From Lachnospiraceae bacterium (GTDB lineage Bacteria; Bacillota_A; Clostridia; Lachnospirales; Lachnospiraceae): a stretch of DNA of 6,044 nt. The notes below the pieces were generated by a model. The model had not been told where the DNA came from. It was given only the letters and a program-made list of their open reading frames with translations, and did not search any database. Made by a program: the position numbers and the translations under genes. The stretch is from NCBI GenBank assembly GCA_017960415.1, contig JAGCZE010000072.1, positions 1 through 6,044 of the forward strand, given 5' to 3'. This document shows, piece by piece, positions 1-6,044 of this stretch. How positions within the stretch are numbered: position 1 is the stretch's first letter; the number at the start of each line of letters is the position of its first letter.

Positions 1-888
1 CCTGTAACATTTTTTCTTGTAAATATTCTTCATCCCCCTGTTAAACAGCTGGGCGATACCCTTTCCTTCCTTCTGCTCGATAGGAATATCAAGCAGCTTT
101 GCGGCTATCTCGTTGATCTCCTTCGAAGTTATAGAGGTCGGATACCCGATGGTGACGGGTTCCTGTCTCATGATAGCCTTCTGGCAGTTTGTATCCTGAT
201 GTATCCCTCCGAGATACTCGATCTTGATATTCAGGAACTTCTCCACAACGACTCCGAGCTTGCTGTGCAGCGTCAGTCCTTCTTCTTCGTTGTTGATCCT
301 GTTGGCGACCATCTTGATCGAAGTGCTCTCTCTTGCGTAGTCGCTCTTCCTGTTCAGTGTCTTAAGTAGCGCATACGCATCTGTGATGGAGGTCGGCTCC
401 GGTGTTGCAACGATCAGTACCTCGTTGCTGGCCGAAACGAATTCCAGTACCGAATCGGCAATGCCCGCGCCTGTATCGACGAGGATTATGTCTGCAAGTT
501 CATCAAGCTCGTACAGCTTCTGGACCAGATAAATGACCTGATCCCTCGTGAGCCTCGACAGTTCCTGTATGCCCGACCCACCCGAGATAAAGCCTATCCC
601 TTCGGGTCCTTCGGTAATGATCTCTTTTAAGTCCCTTCCCCTGAACATCAGATCCGCCAGGTTGTATGTGGGCCTTATTCCGAGCATTACCTCTATATTT
701 GCCAGACCGAAGTCGGCATCGAGGATTATGACTCTCTTGCCCATACGGGACATCTGTATCGCAAGATTGACGGTAAGTGTCGACTTGCCGACACCTCCCT
801 TACCGCTGGTTACGGTAATAACGCGGGAAACCTTGCGAACTTTTTTCTGCTTATTGACAAGCTTTCTTAATTGATCGGCCTGATCCAT
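1..888 (-). CDS. flhG: FlhG, MinD-like ATPase controlling flagellar number (3' end outside window)
   Basis: My reading of the minus strand from the ATG at 888 is open for 296 codons to the window edge with no stop, so the C-terminus is cut off, probably by only a few residues since family members are about 270-300 aa. Visible motifs: residues 2-8 DQADQLR match the FlhG DQAxxLR motif that in the family stimulates the FlhF GTPase; deviant Walker A SGKGGVGKST (28-37) with the MinD/ParA signature lysine K30 and P-loop K35; DADFGLAN (57-64), the switch I/A' region; ILVDTGAG (135-142), Walker B with D138. MinD-type ATPases dimerise on ATP and bind membrane through a C-terminal amphipathic helix; the basic, partly hydrophobic tail at 279-296 (LFNRGMKNIYKKK) could be that element (inference). 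Family role: restrains FlhF and sets flagellar number and placement. The start overlaps the flhF stop as TGATG, and AGGGGGT lies upstream. A generic MinD is less likely given the DQAxxLR motif and the neighbour flhF. Confidence 0.95.
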   Translation of the reverse strand, partial: MDQADQLRKLVNKQKKVRKVSRVITVTSGKGGVGKSTLTVNLAIQMSRMGKRVIILDADFGLANIEVMLGIRPTYNLADLMFRGRDLKEIITEGPEGIGFISGGSGIQELSRLTRDQVIYLVQKLYELDELADIILVDTGAGIADSVLEFVSASNEVLIVATPEPTSITDAYALLKTLNRKSDYARESTSIKMVANRINNEEEGLTLHSKLGVVVEKFLNIKIEYLGGIHQDTNCQKAIMRQEPVTIGYPTSITSKEINEIAAKLLDIPIEQKEGKGIAQLFNRGMKNIYKKKCYR

Positions 889-2126
889 CAGTTCGCACCC
901 CCTAACAGCTGCCTGGCGATGGTCTGGGCATCGATCCTGCTGATGTCATTCGGAACCTTCTGTCCGAATGTCGCATATGACAACGGTCTCCCCGTAAGCA
1001 GTTTAATATTGAAAATATTGCCCACACACGCGCTTTCATCAAGCTTCGTAAATATGAGCCTGTAATCCGTGATCTCCGAATATGCTTCGGTAATGGCTAC
1101 GAGATCCTTATACTTCGTAGTAACGCTTAAGACCAGATATACTTCCCGCTCTTCCTCGGGAATGGACTTGATCATCCTCTCTATATCGTCCTTCTGTTCC
1201 TTGTCGCGATGGGAGCGGCCGGCGGTATCCACAAGAACAATGTCGAAATTCTTCAGATCGTCGTGTGCCTGGGCGATCTCCGACTCGTTATATGCTACCG
1301 TCAGCGGAACCTGAAGGATATTGGCATAGCTGTGAAGCTGCTCAACAGCCGCGATCCTGTATGTATCCGCGGTAAGCAGCGCAATGTTCAGCTTCTTCTC
1401 AAGCTTGAGTTTTGAAGCGATCTTGGCGATCGTTGTGGTTTTTCCCACACCGGTAGGACCGATGAAGAAAATGTATTTGCACTTGTTGGCGCCGATATCG
1501 ATCACTTCGGTCTTGCCGAGCTTGAGCACGATCTTCTGATAAATGGCCGCCAGGATATTCTCGACAGGGGCATCCTTCTTCAACGTGGGCTCGATCTCGC
1601 TGATGACCTGATTGACGTATTTCTCGTCAACTTCATTTTCGACGAGCTGATTGTAAATGAGCCTGATGCAGGCTACATTCCTGTCATTCTTGTTGTTTCC
1701 CTGGTCCGCTCCGTCCTTCTTGGGCTGGACAGGAGCTTCCTTCGGCTCATTCTTCTGGCTGATGGTCTTCTCGATCATCGTGGTCAGGTTGCTGAGCTGC
1801 TTCTCGATGGATGCCGTATCGTTGAAATTGATCTTACTGCCGGCCGCACCAGTCTGTTCATCCTTCTTCTCATTCGGATCCTCGAAAATGATATTCGGAT
1901 TATTCATGAACAGATTGCGGGCAGCTTCCTTCCTTGAGGGCTCATTCTTGACCGGAGAATCGTCAACCGCTGCCGTGATCTCATACGAAGGTTTTTTAAA
2001 CAGCGCCATAAGACCATGAGGAATGTTTTCTTTCTTCTTGGTCACTATAGCTCCGGGCCCGAGTTCTTTTTTCGCCAGCTCGAGCGCTTCTGTTTCGGTC
2101 TGTGCCGTAAAAGTCTTTATTATCAC
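888..2126 (-). CDS. flhF: FlhF, SRP-type GTPase for flagellar placement
   Basis: 412 aa, close to the usual 360-430 aa. Order: N-terminal B domain (about 1-55; MIIKTFTAQTETEALELAKKELGPGAIV is typical), a polar, low-complexity linker (about 56-150) rich in K, E, N and Q, a helical N domain (about 150-215), and the G domain. GTPase motifs: G1 GPTGVGKTT (223-231), G2 DTYRIAA (254-260), G3 DTAGRS (300-305), G4 TKLDES (360-365), and GQKVPNDI (388-395) near G5. All nucleotide-binding motifs look intact. The family is the third SRP GTPase beside Ffh and FtsY; as a GTP-bound membrane-associated dimer it directs flagellar assembly to its site and is switched off by FlhG. The start is GTG at 2126, overlapping the flhA stop as GTGA, which suggests translation coupled to flhA; a weak GGTGA lies 7 nt upstream. 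FtsY is excluded by the B domain, the DTAGRSHRD motif and the flagellar context. Confidence 0.97.
   Translation of the reverse strand: MIIKTFTAQTETEALELAKKELGPGAIVTKKKENIPHGLMALFKKPSYEITAAVDDSPVKNEPSRKEAARNLFMNNPNIIFEDPNEKKDEQTGAAGSKINFNDTASIEKQLSNLTTMIEKTISQKNEPKEAPVQPKKDGADQGNNKNDRNVACIRLIYNQLVENEVDEKYVNQVISEIEPTLKKDAPVENILAAIYQKIVLKLGKTEVIDIGANKCKYIFFIGPTGVGKTTTIAKIASKLKLEKKLNIALLTADTYRIAAVEQLHSYANILQVPLTVAYNESEIAQAHDDLKNFDIVLVDTAGRSHRDKEQKDDIERMIKSIPEEEREVYLVLSVTTKYKDLVAITEAYSEITDYRLIFTKLDESACVGNIFNIKLLTGRPLSYATFGQKVPNDISRIDAQTIARQLLGGAN
897..903 (-). promoter_or_regulatory. Ribosome binding site of flhG
   Basis: The minus strand reads AGGGGGT inside the last codons of flhF, with 9 nt between its last G and the ATG at 888. 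It is a near match to AGGAGGT at normal spacing and supports the ATG at 888 as the flhG start. That start also places the DQAxxLR motif at the very N-terminus, as expected for the family. Confidence 0.65.
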
Positions 2127-4171
2127 TTAACTGTCACCATCCCTACTGATTGTAATTCAACGTTGGAATCGATCTCGTTATAGGAAATAACGATCAGATC
2201 CGGGAAATAGTCCATTGTCATTTTCTTAAAGTACATCCTGACAATGGGTGATGTGATGATAATGGGTGTCTGCCCCATGTTTTCAAGCTTCTGTGCTTCC
2301 TCCTGAACGGATTCCATAAGCGACTTCGCCTTCTCGGGATCGTAGCTGATATATGAACCCTGCTCGGTTGTTTTGACACTGGCCATGATCTCCTGTTCTA
2401 CCGAAGGATCAAGTGTGACTACGCTGTTCTTCTCTCCCGAAGGGAAGAACTTGGCCGTGATCGCACGTTTGAGGCTCTGTCTGACATATTCGGTCAGGAC
2501 GTCCGTATCATGCGTCGTAGGCGCATAATCGGCAAGTGTTTCGAAGATCGTTACGAGATCCCTGATGGAAATACCTTCTCGCAGAAGGTTCTGCAGTACC
2601 TTCTGTATCTCGCCGACATTGAGCAGCTTCGGAACAAGCTCCGAAACCAGAGTCTGGTTCTGTTCCTGAATATTATTGATGAGGTTCTGTACATCCTGAC
2701 GCGTAAGCAGTTCGTCAAGATGCCTTCTGATAACCTCGGTAAGGTGCGTAGCAATGATCGAAGGCGGATCAACAACCGTATAACCGTAGGATTCCGCTCT
2801 TTCCCTCTGTCCTTCGGTGATCCACAGCGCAGGCAGGTGGAAGGAGGGCTCAAATGTCGGGATACCGGTGATCTCCTCCTCAACATATCCGGGGTTCATC
2901 GCCATATAATGGTCAAACAGGATCTCACCCTCGGATACCGGAACGCCCTTGATCTTGATGATGTACTGGTTCGGATTCAGCTGTATGTTATCACGCAGAC
3001 GTATGGTCGGAACCACACAACCGAGTTCAAGCGCTATCTGTCTTCTGATCAGTACTACACGGTCCAGCAGGTCGCCACCCTGGTTGGTATCTGCCAGAGG
3101 TATGATGCCGTAACCGAACTCAAGCTCGATCTGGTCAACCTGCAGCAGCGATACGACATTCTCCGGACGCCGTACCTCCGCGGCTTCCGTTTCGTCCGCC
3201 GAAACCTCCTTTTCGACCTCCGTGGTCTTGACTCTCTTGTCTATTGCGCGTCCCGCGGCAATGAATGCAACGCCGAGGGGGATGAAAATAAGCGTCGGGA
3301 GCGGTGTAAGACCCAGCAGTATCATCGCAGCGCCTACAAGGTAGAGTACCTTCGGGATCGAGAACAGCTGCGAGATAAGCATGTCTCCGATGTCGGCTTC
3401 CTTGGAAACCTTGGTAACCAGCACACCGGTTGCCAGCGATATCATCAGTGAGGGCATGGAGCTGACCAGACCGTCACCTATTGTCAGCATTCCGTATTTT
3501 GAAAGAGCTGAGGATGCATCAAGGCCTTCATTCATGATACCCATGACCATTCCGCCGGCAAAGTTGATCAGCGTGATGATCAGGCCCGCTACCGCATCTC
3601 CCTTTACATACTTCGTAGCACCGTCCATGGAACCGAAGAACGTTGATTCTTCCTGGACTTTCTCACGTCTTGCCCTTGCTTCCTGATCGGTAATGGCGCC
3701 GGTATTCAAGTCCGCATCGATGGCCATCTGTTTACCGGGCATCGCATCGAGCGTAAATCTCGCCGTAACTTCGGATACACGCTCGGAACCCTTGTTGATC
3801 ACAAGGAACTGGACAAGTATTATGATCACGAATATGATCGCGCCGACTATGATATTCGAACCGCCGACGAAATATCCGAACTGGGTGATAACCTTACCGG
3901 GGTTACCGTCCAGAAGGATCAGTCTTGTTGAGGACACGTTCAGCGATATCCTGAACAGTGTCGTGAACAGCAATATGGTCGGAAATGTTGACATATTCAG
4001 CACTTCCACCGAGAACAGCGCATTGAACAGTACGATCATCGCGATGGACATGTTCAGTGCCACCAGAACATCCAGCATTATCGAAGGAATAGGAATGATG
4101 AAAAATATGATGATCGCAAGCACATAGATGCCGATCATATAGTTCGACATCATTTTCATGTTGACTTTCAT
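2123..4171 (-). CDS. flhA: FlhA, flagellar export gate protein (FHIPEP family)
   Basis: 682 aa, full length for the family (about 675-700). The N-terminal half (about 11-310) is membrane-embedded with about eight hydrophobic segments, for example 11-30, 32-54, 104-125, 193-212, 232-253, 272-288 and 289-307. The FHIPEP signature is at about 73-87 (FRISLNVSSTRLILL). The conserved cytoplasmic loop is at about 128-190, with FTLDAMPGKQMAIDADLN at 139-156 and QEARARRE at 163-170. An acidic linker (about 312-337) leads to the soluble domain (about 340-682), which in the family forms a nonameric ring that docks chaperone-substrate complexes; GYTVVDPPSIIATHLTEVIRRH (463-484) is a typical conserved stretch. 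FlhA couples proton motive force to export of flagellar subunits. The start at 4171 has AAAGGAGGG 6 nt upstream; M5, M7 and M8 are alternatives but less well placed. The last codons overlap flhF by 4 nt. The virulence paralogue (SctV/InvA type) is unlikely given the all-flagellar neighbours. Confidence 0.98.
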   Translation of the reverse strand: MKVNMKMMSNYMIGIYVLAIIIFFIIPIPSIMLDVLVALNMSIAMIVLFNALFSVEVLNMSTFPTILLFTTLFRISLNVSSTRLILLDGNPGKVITQFGYFVGGSNIIVGAIIFVIIILVQFLVINKGSERVSEVTARFTLDAMPGKQMAIDADLNTGAITDQEARARREKVQEESTFFGSMDGATKYVKGDAVAGLIITLINFAGGMVMGIMNEGLDASSALSKYGMLTIGDGLVSSMPSLMISLATGVLVTKVSKEADIGDMLISQLFSIPKVLYLVGAAMILLGLTPLPTLIFIPLGVAFIAAGRAIDKRVKTTEVEKEVSADETEAAEVRRPENVVSLLQVDQIELEFGYGIIPLADTNQGGDLLDRVVLIRRQIALELGCVVPTIRLRDNIQLNPNQYIIKIKGVPVSEGEILFDHYMAMNPGYVEEEITGIPTFEPSFHLPALWITEGQRERAESYGYTVVDPPSIIATHLTEVIRRHLDELLTRQDVQNLINNIQEQNQTLVSELVPKLLNVGEIQKVLQNLLREGISIRDLVTIFETLADYAPTTHDTDVLTEYVRQSLKRAITAKFFPSGEKNSVVTLDPSVEQEIMASVKTTEQGSYISYDPEKAKSLMESVQEEAQKLENMGQTPIIITSPIVRMYFKKMTMDYFPDLIVISYNEIDSNVELQSVGMVTVK
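2134..2138 (-). promoter_or_regulatory. Weak ribosome binding site of flhF
   Basis: The minus strand reads GGTGA, 7 nt before the GTG start of flhF, inside the 3' end of flhA. Both the site and the start codon are weak, so initiation probably depends on ribosomes finishing flhA at the overlapping GTGA. The choice of GTG rests on the conserved MIIKTF-type N-terminus beginning exactly there. Confidence 0.5.
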
Positions 4172-4176
4172 ATTTT

Positions 4177-4185
4177 CCCTCCTTT
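4177..4185 (-). promoter_or_regulatory. Strong ribosome binding site of flhA
   Basis: The minus strand reads AAAGGAGGG, with 6 nt between GGAGG and the ATG at 4171. It is the strongest Shine-Dalgarno match in the window and fixes the flhA start. flhA is the only gene here not overlapping or abutting its upstream neighbour, so it likely initiates independently. The site adjoins the tandem repeat in the flhB-flhA gap, and a further GGAGG (in CGGAGGCGG) lies about 8 nt further upstream. Confidence 0.8.
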
Positions 4186-4190
4186 CCGCC

Positions 4191-4310
4191 TCCGAATCAA
4201 TTTACTGTTTTCCGTTCAGCTCCGGTTTTTTACAGTTTTCCGTTCAGCCTCCGGATTAATTTACTGTTATCCTTTCCTCTTCCGGACTTTTTTACAGTTT
4301 CCCGTTGATA
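4191..4310 (-). repeat. Degenerate tandem repeat between flhB and flhA, including the flhB 3' end
   Basis: On the plus strand the core TTTAC(T/A)GTTTTCCGTT recurs with its TAC at 4203, 4231, 4262 and 4293, a spacing of 28, 31 and 31 bp; the units are separated by CCGG at 4222-4225, 4251-4254 and 4282-4285. The units alternate (ACTGT, ACAGT, ACTGT, ACAGT), giving a higher-order unit of 59-62 bp: 4191-4209 matches 4250-4268 at 17 of 19 positions. The highest-coordinate copy lies inside flhB: minus-strand codons AAC GGG AAA CTG TAA (NGKL and stop) recur as CTG AAC GGA AAA CTG TAA at 4247-4230 and CTG AAC GGA AAA CAG TAA at 4219-4202. The array therefore looks like repeated duplication of the flhB terminus. 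No ATG or GTG start occurs on the minus strand between 4172 and 4291, so it does not encode an extra peptide from a standard start. I see no GC-rich hairpin followed by T's in the direction of transcription, so it does not look like a terminator. Confidence 0.8.
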
Positions 4311-5416
4311 CTGTATACGTACGACAATACTACCGCCGTCATCTGGTACAGCTCCTCCGGGATCTGCTCATCTATATCCACATTATGGTACAGCATACGC
4401 GCCAGCGGCTTATTTTCGACGATGGGGATAAAGTTTTCCCTTGCGACCTCCTTGATCCTCTCTGCCAGGAAATCGGCGCCCTTCGCCAGCAAAATCGGCG
4501 CTTCCGCTATCTCTTTGTCATATTTGATCGCACAGGCAAGATGCGTGGGGTTCGTGATAACAACGTCCGCTTCCGGCAGTTTCTGCATCATCCTGCGTTG
4601 CGAAGCCTCTCTCATCTTCTGCCTGATCTGTCCCTTGATCTTGGGATCACCTTCAGTCTGTTTGAACTCGTCCTTGATCTCCTGCTTCGACATTCGCATG
4701 TCTCTCGCAAATTTGAATTTCTGATACATAAAATCGCCCACGCCAATGATCAGAAATACGATGCTGACCTTGATCCCGAAGTTGATGACAATATTGCCGA
4801 CATACATGACGGCGGCAAATAAAGTCAGGTCATATACGATATTTACAATGCCCATCTGATCTACAAATGTCGTATAGGCTATATATCCGACCAGCCCAAC
4901 CTTGAGCAGCGCTTTTAACAGGTCTACGAGCTTATCGAGCTTGAACAGGCGCTTGAAGCCGTTCAGCGGATTGATCTTGTTGAACTTGGGCTCTAACGGC
5001 TTACCGGTCGGATGCCATCCGACCTGCAATGCATTTACAAGGATCGCAACCGCTACCGAAGCCGCAAGTATCGGAAGCAGCGTGATCAGTATCTGTCCGG
5101 CGGCGCTTCGAAAATATGCCGCAAAATAATTCATCGTAAACTGGTCTTCGGAATAGGTTTCAATGCTGTTGTAGAACAGCTTGAAGGTATCCGTGAACCT
5201 TGTGGCGAGCATCCCCACAAAGACCTTCAGTATGACAAACAGTACGATCAGTTCAAATGCCGTGTTCAGGTCCTGTGACTTGGCTACCTGGCCTTCCTTG
5301 CGGGCATCATCAAGTTTCTTCGGAGTGGCTTCTTCGGTCTTTTCACCGCCGTCACCCTCTGCGAAGAACTGAAGGTTCATTGCAAGCAGCATCCGATCAG
5401 AAATATTGAATTGCAT
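4292..5416 (-). CDS. flhB: FlhB, export gate protein and substrate-specificity switch
   Basis: 374 aa from the ATG at 5416, or 366 aa from M9 (ATG at 5392); family members are about 350-385 aa. The motif EKTEEATPKKLDDARKEGQVAKS (25-47) is the family hallmark before the membrane domain. Hydrophobic segments lie at about 53-72, 107-131, 163-186 and 195-234. The cytoplasmic domain follows, with NPTH at 289-292, the self-cleavage site between N289 and P290; cleavage allows the switch from rod/hook to filament export. The autoprotease residues are intact. Start choice is open. The ATG at 5416 overlaps the fliR end by 20 nt and has GGAG 10 nt upstream. M9 lies 4 nt after the fliR TGA, fits reinitiation, and gives MLLAMNLQFFAEG, closer to remembered Clostridia homologues. 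FliR and FlhB are separate here, unlike the FliR-FlhB fusion known in some Clostridium. The 3' end seeds the tandem repeat beyond it. Confidence 0.97.
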   Translation of the reverse strand: MQFNISDRMLLAMNLQFFAEGDGGEKTEEATPKKLDDARKEGQVAKSQDLNTAFELIVLFVILKVFVGMLATRFTDTFKLFYNSIETYSEDQFTMNYFAAYFRSAAGQILITLLPILAASVAVAILVNALQVGWHPTGKPLEPKFNKINPLNGFKRLFKLDKLVDLLKALLKVGLVGYIAYTTFVDQMGIVNIVYDLTLFAAVMYVGNIVINFGIKVSIVFLIIGVGDFMYQKFKFARDMRMSKQEIKDEFKQTEGDPKIKGQIRQKMREASQRRMMQKLPEADVVITNPTHLACAIKYDKEIAEAPILLAKGADFLAERIKEVARENFIPIVENKPLARMLYHNVDIDEQIPEELYQMTAVVLSYVYSINGKL

Positions 5417-6044
5417 CCCTCATAATCTCCATCATTTTTCCGAAGATCAGTTCCCCGATCCCCGGGAGCATCTGCACCATGATCACCATGACAGCAAGTC
5501 CCACAAGGACTTTGAGCTGTATACCGATGACAAACAGACTCATCTGCGGTGCAACCTTTGCCAGGATCGCAAGTACCGTATTGACGATCAGCATCGCGGC
5601 AAATATCGGAAGGATTATCCTGAATGCCAGAACAAAATATTCCGCCATGAATTCCGCCGTCACCGAATAGATCAGCGGATTGAAGGATACCGTTCCGACC
5701 GGAACCGCCTCAAAGCTGTCTATCAAAGCTTCGATCAGATAATGATGCATATATGTGATCATTAGCAGCAGCATGACCGCATATGAATAAAAATTACCGC
5801 TGACCGTTACCTGCGCGCTTGTTACCGGATCCATCTCATTGACCATGGAGAAGCCTACTTCAAGGTCGAGCAGCTGTCCGGCAAAGCCGAGTATCTGATA
5901 AACAATATTTGCGAAGAAACCAAGGATCACTCCCGCAAGCGTTTCTCCCGCCACCAGCAGGGCGAATCCTATTACACCCGTGTATTCAAGCGGCTCGTAA
6001 GGCAGGACGCTGAACAGGATGATCGATGTCATTACCGAAAAACC
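5397..6044 (-). CDS. fliR: FliR, flagellar export gate membrane protein (5' end outside window)
   Basis: The frame stays open to the window edge (four codons, GFSV, precede the first visible Met at 6032), so that Met is probably internal; 215 codons are visible against about 250-265 for the family, so some 40-50 N-terminal residues are missing. Counting from the Met at 6032: GETLAGVILGF (29-39), AGQLLDLEVGFSM (51-63) and MDP (67-69) match the conserved FliR stretch, and AKVAPQMSLFVIGIQLK (158-174) is the typical late motif. Hydrophobic segments lie at about 19-48, 84-103, 135-157 and 165-189. In the family FliR assembles with FliP and FliQ into the helical export channel in the MS ring, and contacts FlhB. 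It ends MRDAIQYF with TGA at 5399-5397; the flhB start lies inside this end, implying coupled translation. fliQ would be expected just upstream, outside the window. Confidence 0.96.
   Translation of the reverse strand, partial: GFSVMTSIILFSVLPYEPLEYTGVIGFALLVAGETLAGVILGFFANIVYQILGFAGQLLDLEVGFSMVNEMDPVTSAQVTVSGNFYSYAVMLLLMITYMHHYLIEALIDSFEAVPVGTVSFNPLIYSVTAEFMAEYFVLAFRIILPIFAAMLIVNTVLAILAKVAPQMSLFVIGIQLKVLVGLAVMVIMVQMLPGIGELIFGKMMEIMRDAIQYF

Noticed and set aside
548..1065. Plus-strand open frames opposite flhG and the end of flhF
   Set aside because: They are antisense to genes with intact ATPase and GTPase motifs, have low-complexity serine/proline-rich translations, and show no family resemblance.
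2510..3451. Plus-strand open frame of 313 codons opposite flhA
   Set aside because: It lies wholly antisense to flhA, which is certain from full-length family motifs. The translation is rich in arginine, shows no recognisable domain, and looks like the shadow left by flhA codon bias.
3381..4127. Plus-strand open frames opposite the 5' half of flhA
   Set aside because: They mirror the FlhA membrane segments; the methionine-, serine- and isoleucine-rich translation is what antisense of such codons gives.
4172..4291. Possible transcription terminator between flhB and flhA
   Set aside because: In the direction of transcription the run next to CCGG is A-rich rather than U-rich, and no stable GC-rich stem precedes a U tract. 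T runs occur only on the opposite strand.
4191..4310. CRISPR array
   Set aside because: The units are contiguous and degenerate with no unique spacers between constant repeats, and they derive from the flhB coding end.
1..6044. Non-flagellar (virulence) type III secretion island or a novel system
   Set aside because: The FlhF/FlhG pair and flagellar-type FliR, FlhB and FlhA in the conserved flagellar order identify a standard flagellar cluster; there is no transposase, integrase, toxin or effector gene.

Overview
The window is one minus-strand block of flagellar genes, read here from high to low coordinates: fliR (5' end outside the window), flhB, flhA, flhF, flhG (last codons outside the window). 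All five are core flagellar genes in the order common in Firmicutes. The separate fliR and flhB genes, the FlhF/FlhG pair, strong GGAGG-type ribosome sites, roughly balanced base composition with frequent ATA, AGA and AGG codons, and the FlhB N-terminus (FFAEGDGGEKTEEATPKK) suggest a motile Clostridia member, perhaps Lachnospiraceae. That placement rests on remembered family resemblance, not on a search.

Layout on the minus strand: 6044-5397 FliR, 5416-4292 FlhB, 4291-4172 a non-coding gap, 4171-2123 FlhA, 2126-888 FlhF, 888-1 FlhG. Three of the four junctions are tight: fliR/flhB overlap by 20 nt, or lie 4 nt apart if the second FlhB start is used; flhA/flhF share GTGA; flhF/flhG share TGATG. 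Translational coupling along one transcript is likely. I see no terminator or promoter inside the block.

How the genes work together: FliR, FlhB and FlhA are membrane parts of the flagellar type III export gate. FliR belongs to the export channel. FlhB binds the gate and switches substrate class after self-cleavage at its NPTH motif. FlhA forms the cytoplasmic docking ring and energy-coupling module. FlhF (SRP-type GTPase) and FlhG (MinD-type ATPase) set where and how many flagella are built; FlhG carries the N-terminal DQAxxLR motif used in the family to activate FlhF.

The one feature not explained by the genes is the 120-bp flhB-flhA gap. It is made of degenerate tandem copies of about 30 bp, arranged as two copies of a 60-bp unit, and appears derived from the 3' end of flhB including its stop codon. 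I found no evidence of a new defence, mobile or metabolic system; apart from this repeat the region is ordinary flagellar core.
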